From Candidatus Neomarinimicrobiota bacterium (GTDB taxonomy: Bacteria; Fidelibacterota; Fidelibacteria; Fidelibacterales; Fidelibacteraceae): DNA of 64,000 nucleotides. Location: NCBI GenBank assembly GCA_021157965.1, contig JAGGVO010000059.1, forward strand, positions 33,444 to 97,443, read 5' to 3'. This document shows, piece by piece, positions 47,136 to 58,509 of the stretch (position 1 is the first letter of the stretch; each line of letters begins with the position of its first letter). The notes beneath the pieces are model-generated. The model was not told the DNA's origin and did not search any database. It worked only from the letters and a program-made list of their open reading frames with translations. Made by a program: the position numbers and the translations under genes.

Positions 47136-48680
47136 TCAATTGTTTTGAAGGGTTCTTTCTTTATAGTTCAGGGCTTTGTTGATCCCTTTGATGATGGCCT
47201 TGACACTGGCTTTGATCACATCCTCATCCAGTGCCCGGGCTATGTACATGTTATCTGACTCGTCAGAAAGTTTGATGGATACATCCGCCAGGGCATCGGT
47301 CCCACCGGTAATGGCTTTCAGGTTGTATTCCACCAGTTTCAGAGAGGGGTCGATGACATTCCAGATGGCGTTGCTCACGGCATCCACCGGACCGTCACCT
47401 GTCCCGGACGCTGTTTTCTGATCACCATATACCCGGAGTTTGACCGAGGCAGTGGGTGTCATGTTTGACCCGGTGAAGACGGCGAATTCTTCGATTTTCA
47501 CATACTGTTCCTCTTCCGAAAGCTGGTTGGTTACGTCCCGGGCAATGGCGATTACATCGTCCCGTTCCACCATTTTTTGCTTATCCGCCAGGTCTTTTAC
47601 TTTTTCCGTTATTTGCCGGATCTGATCATCCGAAAGCTGAAACCCTTCTTCAGACAGGAGGGCTGTTACGGCATGTTTGCCTGAATGTTTGCCGATCACC
47701 AGATTTTCACCGGTCCAGCCCACATCTTCCGCTTTCATGATTTCATAGGTTTCACGGTTTTGCAGCACACCATGCTGATGAATCCCGGCTTCATGGGCAA
47801 AAACATTGGCTCCCACAATGGGTTTATTCCGCTGGATTTCAAGTCCCGTCAGATTCGCCAGAAGCCGGCTGGTTTTGTAAATTTCCCGGGTATCCACGGC
47901 GATGTCTGCATTGAAATAATCCTGACGGGTTACCAGATTCATGATGATTTCTTCAAGGGATGCATTTCCGGCCCGTTCACCGATACCGTTGATGCAGCCT
48001 TCTACCTGGGTGGCTCCTGCCTCTACAGCTGCCAGGGAGTTTGCCACGGCATTTCCCAGATCGTTGTGGCAATGAACGCTGATGACCACATTGTTGGCTT
48101 CGGGGACATGATCAAAGAGATACCGGATGCGGCTCCCAAATTCCGGCGGTTCGGCATAACCCACCGTATCGGGGATATTGATGGTGGTTGCGCCGGCTTC
48201 AATGGCAGCCCGGACGACGTCGCACATGTAATCCAGACTGGTTCGTGCAGCATCTTCCGGCGAAAATTCCACATCGTTGCAATAACTTTTCGCCCGTTTG
48301 ACGGCATTCCGGGTGATTTCGATGATTTCTTTCTTACTCTTTTTCAGCTTGTCTTCCCGGTGGACTTTTGATGTGGCGATAAAGGTGTGGATGCGGGGTT
48401 TTTCTGCATATTTCACCGCTTCCCAGCACCGGTCAATATCTGCATGATTTGCCCGGGCCAAACCGCATATTGACGGTCCCTTGATGTTTTGGGCCACCTG
48501 TTTTACGGCTTCAAAATCCCCTTCGGAGGCGATGGGAAAGCCGGCTTCAATCACATCTACTCCCAAACGGGCAAGCTGATTGGCAATAACCAGTTTTTCA
48601 TTGACCGTGAGAGATGCTCCGGGACTCTGTTCGCCATCCCGGAGAGTTGTGTCGAAAAGAATAATACGTCGCTTGCTCAT
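47136..48680 (-). CDS. leuA: 2-isopropylmalate synthase
   Basis: Condenses acetyl-CoA and 2-oxoisovalerate, the first leucine-specific step. 514 residues: catalytic barrel with '[20 protein letters not shown]', '[15 protein letters not shown]' and '[37 protein letters not shown]' (metal-binding H-x-H and the G-x-G-E-R-x-G-N motif), then the linker and the C-terminal regulatory domain ('[23 protein letters not shown]'). The full regulatory domain implies leucine feedback. Between cimA (4-bp overlap) and leuC. Confidence 0.95.
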   Translation of the reverse strand: MSKRRIILFDTTLRDGEQSPGASLTVNEKLVIANQLARLGVDVIEAGFPIASEGDFEAVKQVAQNIKGPSICGLARANHADIDRCWEAVKYAEKPRIHTFIATSKVHREDKLKKSKKEIIEITRNAVKRAKSYCNDVEFSPEDAARTSLDYMCDVVRAAIEAGATTINIPDTVGYAEPPEFGSRIRYLFDHVPEANNVVISVHCHNDLGNAVANSLAAVEAGATQVEGCINGIGERAGNASLEEIIMNLVTRQDYFNADIAVDTREIYKTSRLLANLTGLEIQRNKPIVGANVFAHEAGIHQHGVLQNRETYEIMKAEDVGWTGENLVIGKHSGKHAVTALLSEEGFQLSDDQIRQITEKVKDLADKQKMVERDDVIAIARDVTNQLSEEEQYVKIEEFAVFTGSNMTPTASVKLRVYGDQKTASGTGDGPVDAVSNAIWNVIDPSLKLVEYNLKAITGGTDALADVSIKLSDESDNMYIARALDEDVIKASVKAIIKGINKALNYKERTLQNN

Positions 48681-50260
48681 GATGTCTCCAAAGGTTTATG
48701 TTGACGTCGTTTCATTAAAAAGTAGGAAATACTGTCCGTAAGGGCCTGCCAGCTTGCTTCAATGATATTTTCCGATACGCCGACTGTGCTCCAGGTTTTC
48801 CCGTTGGTGGAGGATTCGATCAGAACCCGGACTTTTGCCGAGGTGCCAGCCCGGGCATTGATGACACGGACTTTGTAATCCGTGAGTTTCATCTCTTCAA
48901 TTTCAGGATAGAATTTGATCAGGGCTTTCCTCAGGGCCTTATCCAGAGCGTTGACCGGTCCCACGCCTTCTGCTGCCGTGTGCTCTTCCCGTCCGCCCAC
49001 AACAGCCCGGATCGTGGCTTCGGAACGAATTTCGTTGTTTTCGTCCTTTTCATTCAGGATTCGGAATCCCTGAAGGGTGAAAAAATTGGGATATTCCTGT
49101 TTCATCCGTTTGATTAAAAGCTCCAGAGAACTCTCTGCCGCTTCAAATTCATAGCCCTCGTGTTCCAGCTCCTTCAAACGTTTTACAATCTCGGGGATCC
49201 GCTCTTTGTCCAATGCCAGATCCAGTCCCAGTTCGGCACTTTTGAAAAGAATATTGCTTTTTCCTGCCAGGTCCGAAATAAGTACACGCCGCTTATTTCC
49301 CACCTGCTCAGGCCGGATATGTTCGTATGAATCGGGTCTCCGCATGACGGCACTCACATGAATACCTCCCTTATGGGCAAAGGCACTCTTGCCGGTATAA
49401 GGTGTTGTGTTATTCAGTATCAGGTTGGAGATTTCACTTACGTAATGGGAAAGAACCGTAAGTTTGGACATATTTTCATCGGGAATGCACCGGTATCCGG
49501 CTTTGAGCTGAAGATTGGGGATAATGCTGCACAAATTGGCATTGCCACAGCGTTCTCCGTATCCGTTGATGGTTCCCTGCACATGGACAGCCCCGTTCAG
49601 CACCGCCGTAATACTGTTAGCCACTGCAAGATCTGAATCATTATGGGCATGGATTCCCAGAGGAGATTTGACCACAGTCCCTACGAATTTTACAATCTCG
49701 GCGAGGTCATGAGTCAATGTTCCGCCGTTTGTATCGCATAAAACCAGCACATCGGCTCCGGCCGATTCCGCGGCTTTCAGGCAAGCCAGGGCATATTCGG
49801 CATTGTCTTTGTATCCGTCAAAAAAATGTTCGGCATCAAAAATGACTTCCCGGCCGTGTTGTTTCAGATAGGCCACGCTGTCGCGGATCATGTCAAGGTT
49901 CTGTTTCCGGCTTACGCGTAATGCCTGTTCGACATGGTAAATCCAGGTTTTCCCGAAAACGGATACAGCCGGGGTTTTGGCATCCAGCAGGGCTTTGATG
50001 TTGGGATCCTTTTCTACGGGATTCCGGGCATGTTTGGTGGAACCAAAGGCCACGATGCGGGCATGCCGGAACCGTTCTTCCCGGGCCTTCCGGAAAAATA
50101 GCATATCCTTGGGATTTGAACCGGGCCACCCGCCTTCAATATAGTGGATTCCGAATTCATCCAGTTTGTGGGCAATATGGAGTTTATCCTCTACGGAAAA
50201 GGAGATGTTTTCACTTTGAGACCCGTCCCGAAGGGTTGTGTCAAACAAGGTGACATTCAT
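48677..50260 (-). CDS. cimA: (R)-citramalate synthase
   Basis: LeuA-like enzyme condensing pyruvate and acetyl-CoA to citramalate, the threonine-independent route to 2-oxobutyrate and isoleucine. The 527-residue protein starts '[21 protein letters not shown]' and has '[20 protein letters not shown]', the CimA signature (Gly-Trp-Pro-Gly-Ser-Asn) that separates it from LeuA, then '[17 protein letters not shown]' and '[12 protein letters not shown]'. The C-terminal regulatory domain is present. It lies between ilvC and leuA. Confidence 0.94.
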   Translation of the reverse strand: MNVTLFDTTLRDGSQSENISFSVEDKLHIAHKLDEFGIHYIEGGWPGSNPKDMLFFRKAREERFRHARIVAFGSTKHARNPVEKDPNIKALLDAKTPAVSVFGKTWIYHVEQALRVSRKQNLDMIRDSVAYLKQHGREVIFDAEHFFDGYKDNAEYALACLKAAESAGADVLVLCDTNGGTLTHDLAEIVKFVGTVVKSPLGIHAHNDSDLAVANSITAVLNGAVHVQGTINGYGERCGNANLCSIIPNLQLKAGYRCIPDENMSKLTVLSHYVSEISNLILNNTTPYTGKSAFAHKGGIHVSAVMRRPDSYEHIRPEQVGNKRRVLISDLAGKSNILFKSAELGLDLALDKERIPEIVKRLKELEHEGYEFEAAESSLELLIKRMKQEYPNFFTLQGFRILNEKDENNEIRSEATIRAVVGGREEHTAAEGVGPVNALDKALRKALIKFYPEIEEMKLTDYKVRVINARAGTSAKVRVLIESSTNGKTWSTVGVSENIIEASWQALTDSISYFLMKRRQHKPLETS

Positions 50261-50262
50261 AT

Positions 50263-51264
50263 CTATGCGTCCTTTTGTAACCAGGCCATCATTTTCCGGA
50301 GTTTTTTTCCGGTCTTTTCGATAAGCAGTTCGGCATGTTCCCGGCGTTTTTCCGTTAATATTTTCCGGCCTGTCTGGTTTTCACGGATCCATTCCCCGGC
50401 AAAGGTTCCATCCTGGACCTCTTTAAGGATTTCTTTCATTTTATTCTGAACCGTTGCGTCAATCAGGCGGGGGCCGCGGGTCATGCCGCCATATTCTGCC
50501 GTGTCACTCACGGAATAGTACATGCCGCTGATGCCGCCCTGATAAAAAAGGTCCACAATGAGTTTCATTTCATGCAGACATTCAAAATAGGCGATTTCAG
50601 GCTGATACCCGGCATCTACCAGGGTTTGAAAACCACTTTTAATCAGTTCTGTAATACCGCCGCAAAGGACGGCCTGTTCGCCAAAGAGGTCGGTTTCGGT
50701 TTCTTCTTTAAAGCTTGTTTCAATAATGCCCGCCCTTCCGGCACCGATGCCGCTTGCATGGGCCAGAGCCAGATCCCTGGCCTTTCCTGTGGCATCCCGG
50801 TAAATGGCGATCAGGGAAGGGACACCGGCGCCGGATTCATACTGTGAGCGAACCAGATGACCGGGACCCTTGGGGGCAACCATATACACATCTACATTTT
50901 CCGGAGGAATAATCTGATTGAAATGGATATTGAATCCGTGGGAAAAAACCAGTGCCTTGCCCCCCGTCATATTTTTTTCAATGGATTCGCTATAGACCTT
51001 TTTCTGAATTTCATCCGGCAGGAGAATTTGCACAATATCGGCTTCCGCACTGGCTTCTTCGGCCGTTTTGGGTTTGAATCCGTGTTTTTGGGCCAGTTTG
51101 TAGTTATCCGATCCCTCAACATCTGAAACAATCACTTTAAAACCGCTATCCCGAAGATTTTGCGCCTGGGCATGTCCCTGGCTCCCGTAGCCGATGACGG
51201 CCACAGTCTTTTCTTTCAACACCTGTGTATCAATATCCTGGTCGTAATACATTTTAATTGCCAT
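50263..51264 (-). CDS. ilvC: ketol-acid reductoisomerase (class I)
   Basis: NADPH-dependent isomerisation and reduction of acetolactate and acetohydroxybutyrate. 333 residues: '[21 protein letters not shown]', '[21 protein letters not shown]', '[20 protein letters not shown]' (Mg-binding) and '[21 protein letters not shown]'. The frame is open to 51429, but that extension overlaps ilvN and is not family-like. The ATG at 51264 ('MAIKMYYDQ') has a GGAG site and gives the normal length. It overlaps the ilvN end by 11 bp. Confidence 0.95.
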   Translation of the reverse strand: MAIKMYYDQDIDTQVLKEKTVAVIGYGSQGHAQAQNLRDSGFKVIVSDVEGSDNYKLAQKHGFKPKTAEEASAEADIVQILLPDEIQKKVYSESIEKNMTGGKALVFSHGFNIHFNQIIPPENVDVYMVAPKGPGHLVRSQYESGAGVPSLIAIYRDATGKARDLALAHASGIGAGRAGIIETSFKEETETDLFGEQAVLCGGITELIKSGFQTLVDAGYQPEIAYFECLHEMKLIVDLFYQGGISGMYYSVSDTAEYGGMTRGPRLIDATVQNKMKEILKEVQDGTFAGEWIRENQTGRKILTEKRREHAELLIEKTGKKLRKMMAWLQKDA

Positions 51265-51772
51265 TTTTTTCTCCTTTTTTTGATTTTTGATATTCTGACA
51301 TGGCAAATTCGCCGCTCCGGACATACTCTTTGATGCCGAAGGGACGGACAAGCTCGATAAATCGGTCAATTTTCCGGGGATTGCCCGAGAGCTCAATGAT
51401 GATATGATCCGTTTCAATATCAATTGCATGGGCGTTAAAGTGGCGTGCCAGCTCCAGGAGGTCTGTCCGGTATTTTTGCTGCACTCCCAGTTTTAAAATG
51501 ATGTATTCCCGGACGATGTAGTTATCCTTATGGGATATATCCACAACCCGGATGGTGCCGATCAGTTTATTCAGCTGCTTTACAATTTGCTCAATGTGTT
51601 CGTCACTTTCCTGAACCACAATGATAACTTTGTAAATTTCAGGATCTTCGGTTGGTGCGGCGATAGCGCTTTCAATGTTATAACCCCGCTGGAAAAGGAG
51701 TCCGGATATACGGGCCAGCACCCCCGGATTATTCATGACTGTGATAATTATTGTGTGTTTTTCCACCATCAT
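51254..51772 (-). CDS. ilvN: acetolactate synthase regulatory (small) subunit
   Basis: A 172-residue regulatory subunit giving valine feedback inhibition. The ACT domain is '[20 protein letters not shown]' with '[20 protein letters not shown]', and the C-terminal half ('[19 protein letters not shown]', '[22 protein letters not shown]') completes the IlvN/IlvH pattern. It overlaps ilvB by 4 bp, so the subunits should be made in linked amounts. Confidence 0.94.
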   Translation of the reverse strand: MMVEKHTIIITVMNNPGVLARISGLLFQRGYNIESAIAAPTEDPEIYKVIIVVQESDEHIEQIVKQLNKLIGTIRVVDISHKDNYIVREYIILKLGVQQKYRTDLLELARHFNAHAIDIETDHIIIELSGNPRKIDRFIELVRPFGIKEYVRSGEFAMSEYQKSKKGEKNGN

Positions 51773-53505
51773 TCTTCTCCTGTCAGGATGTCCGTGAGGG
51801 GTTTGCCGGCTGAAACCATGGGATATACATTTTCCTCCCGGCTTACTATGAATTCCATAAGAACCGGACCCGGATGATGAAGGCCCTTTTTGAGTATGGG
51901 GACGACTTCTTCCGGTCGGGTGGCTTTCAGTCCTTTCACACTGTTGGCCTCAGCCACTTTCACAAAGTCCGGAATGTAATCGGGAGGACACTTTTCATCC
52001 AGTCCCCGGCATTCGGCGGGACAATCCGGTCCCCGTTTCAGGCATACCTGGGAATATCTTTTATTCCAGAAGAGATCCTGCCATTGACGGACCATCCCCA
52101 GATAAGCATTATTGATGACAATGATTTTCACCGGGAAACGGTTTATGGCGCAGGTGGCCAGCTCCTGAATGTTCATCTGAAGTCCGCCGTCTCCTGTAAT
52201 GCAGATAACTTTTTTATCCGGATTTCCCAAAGCTGCTCCCATGGCTGCCGGAAGCCCGAACCCCATGGTTCCCAGTCCGCCTGAACTCAGAAAATGACGG
52301 GGTTTGCGATAATGGTGATACAGGGCGGTCCACATCTGATGCTGCCCCACATCCGTCACGACAATGGCATCGGGATCGATCACATCATTTAGTGCGTCTA
52401 TTACATATTGAGGAGTCACAGGTCCCTGTTTCTTCTGTTGATATTGGGTGGGATATTTCTCCTTCCAATATTCCACCCGTTCGTTCCAGGCATCCTTCAG
52501 CCGGGGCTTTACCCATTTTATCAGTTCAGTCAGCACCTGGCCGGCATCGCCTACAATGGGCAAACAGGTTTTTACGTTTTTCCCGATTTCCGAGGCATCA
52601 ATGTCGATATGGGCAATTGTTGCCTGTTGTGCAAAGGTATGCAGGGGGCCTGTAACCCGGTCGTCAAAGCGGACTCCCACGGCAATGAGCAGGTCACATT
52701 CGGTGAGAGCTTTATTGGCTGCAATGGTTCCGTGCATGCCGGGCATTCCCAGAAAACACGGATGATCATAAGGGATACTACCCAGTCCCATGAGTGTGAC
52801 GACAATGGGAATTTGCGTTTTATCCAGCAGTCCGAGAAGTGTCTGCGTGGCACCGGAACTGATAATTCCTCCGCCGGTATAGAGAAGCGGCTTTTTTGCC
52901 CGATCAATAGCCCGGGCCAGTTTTTCAATCTGCATGGGATTGCCCCGGATAACGGGTTTGTATCCCGGCAGATTGATAGTTGCCGGGTATGTATAATTTT
53001 TAACTTTGGAATTCAGGACATTTACAGGCAGATCAATGGAAACAGGCCCCGGACGTCCTGAACGGGCGATGTAAAAGGCCTCTTTAATGATTTTGGCCAG
53101 ATCATTCACATCTTTGACCAGGTAATTATGTTTACAGATGGATCGTGTTAAGCCCACCATATCCGTTTCCTGAAAAGCATCGGTTCCGATACTGTTGGTA
53201 TGGACCTGTCCACTCAGAATGACAAGGGGAACGGAGTCCATTTTGGCTGTGGCAATGCCGGTGATGGTATTGGTTGCGCCGGGGCCGGAGGTGACCATGC
53301 ACACACCCACTTTGCCGGTGGAGCGGGCATATCCGTCTGCCGCATGGACCGCTCCCTGTTCATGCCGGGTCAGAAGGAAACGTATTTCCGGTGTTGAATA
53401 GAGAACATCAAAAATGGGTATCATCACCCCTCCCGGATAGCCGAAGACGGTTTTCACCTTTTCTCTCTTCAGGGCGTCTATGACAATTTCAGCGCCTTTC
53501 ATCAT
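51769..53505 (-). CDS. ilvB: acetolactate synthase catalytic (large) subunit
   Basis: TPP- and FAD-dependent enzyme forming acetolactate from pyruvate. 578 residues with '[20 protein letters not shown]', the catalytic Glu in '[21 protein letters not shown]', '[22 protein letters not shown]', and the TPP motif '[17 protein letters not shown]'. Near residues 488-512 there is an insert with four cysteines ('[19 protein letters not shown]', spacing C-x6-C-x3-C-x7-C) before '[10 protein letters not shown]'. Most IlvB proteins have a short loop there, so a metal or disulfide site is possible. Confidence 0.95.
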   Translation of the reverse strand: MMKGAEIVIDALKREKVKTVFGYPGGVMIPIFDVLYSTPEIRFLLTRHEQGAVHAADGYARSTGKVGVCMVTSGPGATNTITGIATAKMDSVPLVILSGQVHTNSIGTDAFQETDMVGLTRSICKHNYLVKDVNDLAKIIKEAFYIARSGRPGPVSIDLPVNVLNSKVKNYTYPATINLPGYKPVIRGNPMQIEKLARAIDRAKKPLLYTGGGIISSGATQTLLGLLDKTQIPIVVTLMGLGSIPYDHPCFLGMPGMHGTIAANKALTECDLLIAVGVRFDDRVTGPLHTFAQQATIAHIDIDASEIGKNVKTCLPIVGDAGQVLTELIKWVKPRLKDAWNERVEYWKEKYPTQYQQKKQGPVTPQYVIDALNDVIDPDAIVVTDVGQHQMWTALYHHYRKPRHFLSSGGLGTMGFGLPAAMGAALGNPDKKVICITGDGGLQMNIQELATCAINRFPVKIIVINNAYLGMVRQWQDLFWNKRYSQVCLKRGPDCPAECRGLDEKCPPDYIPDFVKVAEANSVKGLKATRPEEVVPILKKGLHHPGPVLMEFIVSREENVYPMVSAGKPLTDILTGEE

Positions 53506-55192
53506 GACCTCGGGGTTTGAATGTTATCGGTTTCAAAACAGCTCCTTCACTGGCGGAACTGACCATTTGGGCATAGCGGGCCAGCGTACCGCTTTTTATT
53601 CTGGGTTCAGGGTGGTTCAGAGATTCTTTCCGGACTGCCAGTTCTTTTGGACTCAGCCGTACAGAGAGTTTACCGGCCGGAATATCGATATCAATGATAT
53701 CTCCGTCTTTCAGAAGTCCGATAGGTCCTCCGGCTGCTGCTTCCGGAGCCACATGCCCGATGCAGGCTCCGCGGGTCCCGCCGGAAAAACGGCCGTCCGT
53801 AATGAGAGCCACTTTTTCTCCCAGTCCGCGCCCCATGATCAGAGAGGTGGGAGAGAGCATTTCCTGCATCCCGGGACCACCTTTAGGTCCTTCATAGCGA
53901 ATAACCACCACATCGCCGGCCTGTACCTTTCCTTCTGATATACCCAGGGATGCTTCTTCCTGACTGTCGAAAATCACCGCTTTTCCTGTAAATGTGAGCA
54001 TGGATTCCGCCACACCGGCAAATTTGACCACACTGCCTTCCGGTGCCAGATTCCCCCGGAGAATTGCCAATCCGCCGGTGGGACTGTAGGCATCCTTTAA
54101 AGGATGAATGACGGCCGAATCCCGGATTATGGCATTTTGGACATTTTCCTCAAGGGTTTTTCCCGTGACGGTGAGGCAGTTTCCTGTCAACATTCCGGGG
54201 GATTTCAACAATTCATTCAGGATGGCGGAAATCCCGCCGGCACGATCCACATCTTCAATGTGATATGAACTGGAGGGAGATACCTTGCAGAGGGTGGGAA
54301 CCTTTTTAGAAATGATGTCCATATTCTCAAGGGTATAAGGGACTTCGGCTTCGGCGGCAACTGCTAGGGTATGAAGAACTGTATTTGTGGAGCCCCCCAT
54401 GGCCATATCCAGGGCGATGGCATTGTTGAGTGAATCCTTGTTGACAATATCCCGCGGTTTAAGGTCTTTTCTGACCAGATCAACGATTTTTTCTCCGGCC
54501 TGCCGGTACAGCTCTTTTCGCCGGGGATCTTCCGCCAGGATAGTCCCGTTTCCCGGCAATGCCAGCCCCAGCGCCTCACACAGACAGTTCATGGAATTTG
54601 CCGTAAACATGCCGGAACAGCTTCCCCAGCCGGGACAGGCACTGGCTTCAATTTCTTCCAGGTCTTCAGAAGAGATTTGCCCGGCTTTACAGGCACCGAT
54701 CCCTTCAAAGACTGAAATAAGATCTACAGTCTTGTTTTTTCGTGTTTTACCGGCTTTCATGGGACCGCCGGAGACAAAAATGACGGGAATATTCACCCGC
54801 ATTGCGGCCATGAGCATACCGGGAATAATTTTATCGCAATTGGGAATGCATACGAGTCCGTCGAATGCGTGAGCTTGGAGCATGCTTTCCATGGAATCGG
54901 CAATCAGTTCGCGGCTGGGCAGACTATAGCGCATCCCCATGTGTCCCATGGCGATTCCGTCACAAATAGCAATGGTGTTGAATTCAAAAGGGAGTCCGCC
55001 GCCGGCATATACGGCATCTTTAACAATTTTCCCCGCTTCCTGCAGCTTGACATGTCCCGGCACAATATCCGTATATGAGTTTGCTACGGCGATAAAAGGA
55101 CGGTTGAAATCTTCACGCCGTTTGCCGGCAGCCCGTAACAATGCCCTGTGAGGCGCCCGGTCTATCCCTTTTTTAATTTCATCACTTCGCAT
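53489..55192 (-). CDS. ilvD: dihydroxy-acid dehydratase
   Basis: Fe-S dehydratase, the third common step of valine and isoleucine synthesis. About 567 residues with '[20 protein letters not shown]', '[18 protein letters not shown]', '[20 protein letters not shown]' (cluster cysteines) and '[21 protein letters not shown]'. The ATG at 55192 has an AAAGGA site at the right distance; the TTG at 55198 is less likely. It is the first gene of the operon, directly behind the attenuator. Confidence 0.95.
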   Translation of the reverse strand: MRSDEIKKGIDRAPHRALLRAAGKRREDFNRPFIAVANSYTDIVPGHVKLQEAGKIVKDAVYAGGGLPFEFNTIAICDGIAMGHMGMRYSLPSRELIADSMESMLQAHAFDGLVCIPNCDKIIPGMLMAAMRVNIPVIFVSGGPMKAGKTRKNKTVDLISVFEGIGACKAGQISSEDLEEIEASACPGWGSCSGMFTANSMNCLCEALGLALPGNGTILAEDPRRKELYRQAGEKIVDLVRKDLKPRDIVNKDSLNNAIALDMAMGGSTNTVLHTLAVAAEAEVPYTLENMDIISKKVPTLCKVSPSSSYHIEDVDRAGGISAILNELLKSPGMLTGNCLTVTGKTLEENVQNAIIRDSAVIHPLKDAYSPTGGLAILRGNLAPEGSVVKFAGVAESMLTFTGKAVIFDSQEEASLGISEGKVQAGDVVVIRYEGPKGGPGMQEMLSPTSLIMGRGLGEKVALITDGRFSGGTRGACIGHVAPEAAAGGPIGLLKDGDIIDIDIPAGKLSVRLSPKELAVRKESLNHPEPRIKSGTLARYAQMVSSASEGAVLKPITFKPRGHDERR

Positions 55193-55209
55193 GTTCAAAA
55201 TCCTTTCTC

Positions 55210-55239
55210 AAAAAAAAACCCCTTCTTTCGGAAGGGGTT
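55210..55239 (-). terminator. attenuator terminator ahead of ilvD
   Basis: AACCCCTTC and GAAGGGGTT pair over 9 bp with a 5-nt loop (55217-55225 with 55231-55239). On the minus strand the hairpin runs straight into a T run of nine. It lies about 32 bp downstream of the leader-peptide stop and only 18 bp before the ilvD ATG. Its 5' arm (ACCCCTTC) can also pair with GAAGGGGT at the end of the leader ORF (55273-55280), which would prevent termination. Confidence 0.85.
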
Positions 55240-55270
55240 ACTGTGAATTATGTGGAAAAAATAATTTACG

Positions 55271-55336
55271 TCACCCCTTCTCTCCCGGAATTAGGATAAT
55301 GGTTACAGGCAGAATGTGAAGAAGGAGCTGTTTCAT
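55271..55336 (-). CDS. ilv operon leader peptide (21 aa)
   Basis: A short ORF from ATG 55336 to TGA 55271. Ten of its 21 residues are branched-chain: the core is 'LLLHILPVTIILIP' (five Leu, four Ile, one Val). It lies between a consensus promoter and a terminator hairpin upstream of ilvD. Translation stalled at the Leu/Ile/Val codons would expose the GAAGGGGT segment at the end of the ORF, which is complementary to the terminator's 5' arm, allowing read-through; fast translation would cover it and let the terminator form. This is the classical enterobacterial ilv attenuation layout. The ribosome site (AAGGA) is about 15 nt from the ATG, somewhat far. Confidence 0.8.
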   Translation of the reverse strand: MKQLLLHILPVTIILIPGEKG

Positions 55337-55371
55337 TTTTATTTTGCAATGTCCTTTTTTTTGATTGATTG

Positions 55372-55400
55372 ATTTTAAAGAGATAGAATAAATATGTCAA
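55372..55400 (-). promoter_or_regulatory. sigma-70-type promoter of the ilv-leu-proC-thrA operon
   Basis: On the minus strand a perfect TTGACA (55395-55400) and TAAAAT (55372-55377) are 17 bp apart. Transcription should begin near 55365, giving a leader of about 170 nt that contains the leader peptide and the attenuator. Confidence 0.75.
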
Positions 55401-55478
55401 TTCTTTTTTTACAAAATAATGAAATGAGTCCACAGAGTCCGTTTTGGGGATAAAATTTCAAAAAAATTGAACAAATGC

Positions 55479-55507
55479 TTGTAATATTTTGTTTAAAAAT
55501 GTATAAT
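55479..55507 (+). promoter_or_regulatory. sigma-70-type promoter of argR
   Basis: TTGTAA (55479-55484) and a perfect TATAAT (55502-55507) with a 17-bp spacer. Transcription would start near 55514, so the argR start at 55520 is unlikely and ATG 55544 is preferred. Confidence 0.65.
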
Positions 55508-55513
55508 TATTCG
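55500..55513 (+). promoter_or_regulatory. candidate ARG box (ArgR operator) overlapping the argR -10
   Basis: TGTATAATTATTCG agrees at 12 of 14 positions with the palindromic TGAATWWWWATTCA half-box pattern bound by ArgR/AhrC. It covers the -10 hexamer, where binding would repress argR and the arg genes downstream. Only one box was found; ArgR usually needs a pair. Confidence 0.4.
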
Positions 55514-55543
55514 TAAAGAATGAAAAAATATGCAGGTAAAACG

Positions 55544-56044
55544 ATGAAAAAAGATGAAAGACATGAAGTGATCCGGCAACTACTCCAGTCCCACAAGATC
55601 AATCATCAGGATCAATTGTTGACTCTTTTGAAGAAAATGGGGATTCAGATCACCCAGGCAACTTTATCCCGGGATTTAAATGCTTTGCGTGTGGGAAAAG
55701 TGGCGGATCCCAGGTATGGTCATGTTTATACCCTGCCTGATCAATTTGGAGGGAACGAGGATTCTGTCTTTGCTCAGGATTTTCCGGTGGACAGTGTCCG
55801 TTTCCTGCGATTTTCAGGGAATCTGGGTGTGATGAAGACTCAACCGTCCTTTGCGCCGACTGTTGGACTTTTCCTGGACAAGCTGGAGTTAAAAGAAGTG
55901 ACAGGTACCGTAGCCGGGGATGATACTGTCTTGATTATCCTGGAGGAATCGGCGACCCGGGAGGAATTTGTCACATCCCTGCTGGACAGGATCCCCCAGC
56001 TTCAGGACCGGCTGATGGGACGTGTATCATTTGATGTAGAATAA
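55544..56044 (+). CDS. argR: arginine repressor ArgR/AhrC
   Basis: Arginine-responsive DNA-binding regulator. The N-terminal winged helix reads 'KKDERHEVIRQLLQSHKINH' and 'QITQATLSRDLNALRVGKV', and the C-terminal domain for arginine binding and hexamer formation has 'KTQPSFAPTVGLFLDKL' and 'EVTGTVAGDDTVLIIL' (the G-T-x-A-G-D-D-T motif). About 166 residues. The frame is open to ATG 55520, but ATG 55544 has an AGGT site and lies sensibly behind the promoter. It heads the argG-argH cluster and runs divergently from the ilv operon. Confidence 0.94.
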   Translation: MKKDERHEVIRQLLQSHKINHQDQLLTLLKKMGIQITQATLSRDLNALRVGKVADPRYGHVYTLPDQFGGNEDSVFAQDFPVDSVRFLRFSGNLGVMKTQPSFAPTVGLFLDKLELKEVTGTVAGDDTVLIILEESATREEFVTSLLDRIPQLQDRLMGRVSFDVE

Positions 56045-56074
56045 CAAAATGAGAAAGGATTACAGGCGTACGAA

Positions 56075-57334
56075 ATGGATATGAAAAAAAAGATTATTCT
56101 CGCATACAGTGGCGGTTTGGATACCTCAGTCATCTTAAAATGGCTGACTCAGAAGGGTTTTGATGTAATTGCCTATGTAGCCGATGTAGGACAAAAAGAT
56201 GATTTTGAAAAGGTCCGCGAAAAAGCATTGAAGACAGGTGCATCAAAAGTCTATGTTGAAGATCTCCGGGAAGAGCTGGTCACCGATTATATTTTTCCCG
56301 CCCTGCGGGGAAATGCTTTGTATGAAGGGCGTTACTTTTTAGGGACAGCACTGGCCCGGCCGTTGATTGCCAAACGGCAGGTTCAGATTGCGGAAAAGGA
56401 GGGGACCAACCTGTTGGCTCACGGCGCGACGGGAAAAGGCAATGATCAGGTCCGCTTTGAATTCGCTTTTTATGCTCTCCATCCCGATGTTGTGGTGATA
56501 TCCCCCTGGAAAGATCCTGAGTTTCTTTCAGAATTCAAAGGGCGGACCGATATGCTGAAATATGCGGAGAAATATGGTATTCCTGTAACGGCTTCCAAAT
56601 CCAAGCCCTACAGCGAAGATGAAAACATCATGCATATCAGTCATGAAGCAGGCATTCTGGAGGATCCGGACAGGACAGCTCCCGAAGAGATGTTTACTTT
56701 GTCAGTTTCTCCCACCAAAGCACCTGATCAGGAAACAATCATTGAGATTGAATTCAAGGATGGATTTCCCGTGTCGGTAGTGAATCTGAATGACGGAACT
56801 CGGAAGGAAAAGCCGCTGGAACTCTTCCTGTATCTGAATGAACTGGCCGGGAAAAATGGGATTGGCCGGGTGGATATGGTAGAAAACCGTTTCATCGGGA
56901 TAAAATCCAGAGGGGTTTATGAAACACCGGGCGCCACCATTCTCTGGGCTGCCCACCGGGATCTGGAAGGCATTGCCATGGATAAAGAGGTGATGTATCT
57001 CAGGGATATGATGATCCCGAAGTTTTCCGAACTTATCTATAACGGGTTCTGGTTCTCTCCGGAAATGGATTTTATTATGGCGGCCATCGAAAAATCCCAG
57101 GAGAAAATCGACGGGACAGTCCGGCTGTCCCTCTATAAAGGAAACGTACAACCCATCGGCAGAAAATCCCCTACATCCCTCTACAATGAAGACCTTTCCA
57201 GTATGGATATCGAAGGGGGATTCAATGCGAAGGATTCCCGGGGTTTTATCAATATCAATGCCATCCGCCTGAAAGCTCATAATTTGCTTTTGAAAAATCA
57301 TGATCCTTATAAATGGAGGAAGAGAAGACAATGA
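56075..57334 (+). CDS. argG: argininosuccinate synthase
   Basis: Joins citrulline and aspartate with ATP. The 419-residue protein has the PP-loop '[17 protein letters not shown]', then '[20 protein letters not shown]', '[18 protein letters not shown]' and '[21 protein letters not shown]'. Normal length. A second ATG two codons in (56081) is possible as a start. The stop overlaps argH by 4 bp. Confidence 0.95.
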   Translation: MDMKKKIILAYSGGLDTSVILKWLTQKGFDVIAYVADVGQKDDFEKVREKALKTGASKVYVEDLREELVTDYIFPALRGNALYEGRYFLGTALARPLIAKRQVQIAEKEGTNLLAHGATGKGNDQVRFEFAFYALHPDVVVISPWKDPEFLSEFKGRTDMLKYAEKYGIPVTASKSKPYSEDENIMHISHEAGILEDPDRTAPEEMFTLSVSPTKAPDQETIIEIEFKDGFPVSVVNLNDGTRKEKPLELFLYLNELAGKNGIGRVDMVENRFIGIKSRGVYETPGATILWAAHRDLEGIAMDKEVMYLRDMMIPKFSELIYNGFWFSPEMDFIMAAIEKSQEKIDGTVRLSLYKGNVQPIGRKSPTSLYNEDLSSMDIEGGFNAKDSRGFININAIRLKAHNLLLKNHDPYKWRKRRQ

Positions 57335-58509
57335 AACTCTGGCAAAAGGGGTACACCCTGAACAGCCGGATCGAAGCCTTTACCGTCGGTGAGGATTATC
57401 TTATCGATCAGAAACTGGTGGATTATGATTGCCAGGCTTCCAAAGCCCATGCGTCCATGCTGTGTAAAATCGGCATCCTCACAGACGATGAACTGGAAGA
57501 AATCCTTAATGAATTGGACCGGATCATTGAACTGAATCATAACGGACGGTTTCCGGTGACGCTCAAGGATGAGGACTGCCATACGGCGATTGAAAATCGT
57601 TTGACGGAATCCTTGGGAGAGACGGGTAAAAAGATACATACCGGCCGGTCCAGAAATGATCAGGTGCTGGTGGCACTCCGGCTTTATTACAAGGACAGAC
57701 TGATGCACCTGAAAGATGAATTAAAGTTCCTGAAAAAGGCCGTGGATAAACTGATTGAATCCTCCGGTACCGTTCCCATCCCCGGTTATACCCATACCCG
57801 GAAAGCCATGCCATCCAGTGTGGGACTCTGGGCCGGAGCGCTGAGTGAAGCTCTGGAGGATGACCTTGTTCAGCTGAAAAGTGTTTATACCCTGGTGGAT
57901 CAATCACCTTTGGGATCGGGAGCCGGATACGGTGTACCCCTGAATTTGGACCGGAATATGGTGGCGGAAGAACTGGGTTTTGCAAAAGTTCAAAATAATC
58001 CTGTCTACGTCCAGTCCAGCCGGGGAAAATTTGAAGCTGCACTCCTTCATCTGGCCGGTTTTATCCTCTTTGATGCCAATAAAACCGCCACAGATCTTAT
58101 CCTCTTCACCCTGCCGGATTTTGGTTTCTTTGAACTCCCTGATGCGTTTCTCACCGGAAGTTCCATTATGCCGCAGAAGAAGAACCCCGATGTATTGGAA
58201 TTGGTCAGGGCAAATTATCATGTGGTGCTGGGCTATGAAATGCAGGTTAAATCCCTTATCGGAAACCTCATTTCCGGTTATCACCGGGATTTTCAACTCC
58301 TGAAAGAACCGGTAATAAAATCCCTGGAAATCCTCCTGGAAACTGTCAGTATCCTGACCCTGGTCTTTGAAAATCTGACAGTGAATGAAGAAAAATGCCG
58401 AAAAGCCATGACCGGCGAACTCTATGCCACTGAAAAAGTCTATGACCTGGTGAAGAAGGGGATGAGTTTTCGGGAAGCGTATAGAAGGGTTATGGTGAAT
58501 TATGAATGA
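57331..58509 (+). CDS. argH: argininosuccinate lyase
   Basis: Splits argininosuccinate to arginine and fumarate. About 392 residues with '[20 protein letters not shown]', '[21 protein letters not shown]' and the signature '[20 protein letters not shown]'. It is somewhat shorter than the usual 450-460, with a reduced C-terminal helical region. I chose ATG 57331, which overlaps the argG stop as ATGA and has GGAGG upstream, over the in-frame ATG 57313. The end runs into a tract of GATGAAT repeats. Confidence 0.94.
   Translation: MKLWQKGYTLNSRIEAFTVGEDYLIDQKLVDYDCQASKAHASMLCKIGILTDDELEEILNELDRIIELNHNGRFPVTLKDEDCHTAIENRLTESLGETGKKIHTGRSRNDQVLVALRLYYKDRLMHLKDELKFLKKAVDKLIESSGTVPIPGYTHTRKAMPSSVGLWAGALSEALEDDLVQLKSVYTLVDQSPLGSGAGYGVPLNLDRNMVAEELGFAKVQNNPVYVQSSRGKFEAALLHLAGFILFDANKTATDLILFTLPDFGFFELPDAFLTGSSIMPQKKNPDVLELVRANYHVVLGYEMQVKSLIGNLISGYHRDFQLLKEPVIKSLEILLETVSILTLVFENLTVNEEKCRKAMTGELYATEKVYDLVKKGMSFREAYRRVMVNYE

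Noticed and set aside
51265..51429. N-terminal extension of IlvC
   Set aside because: It lies in another frame of ilvN. The family start 'MAIKMYYDQ' at 51264 has its own ribosome site.
55193..55371. T-box or other riboswitch upstream of ilvD
   Set aside because: No T-box consensus was seen, and the leader peptide with an overlapping antiterminator explains the terminator fully.
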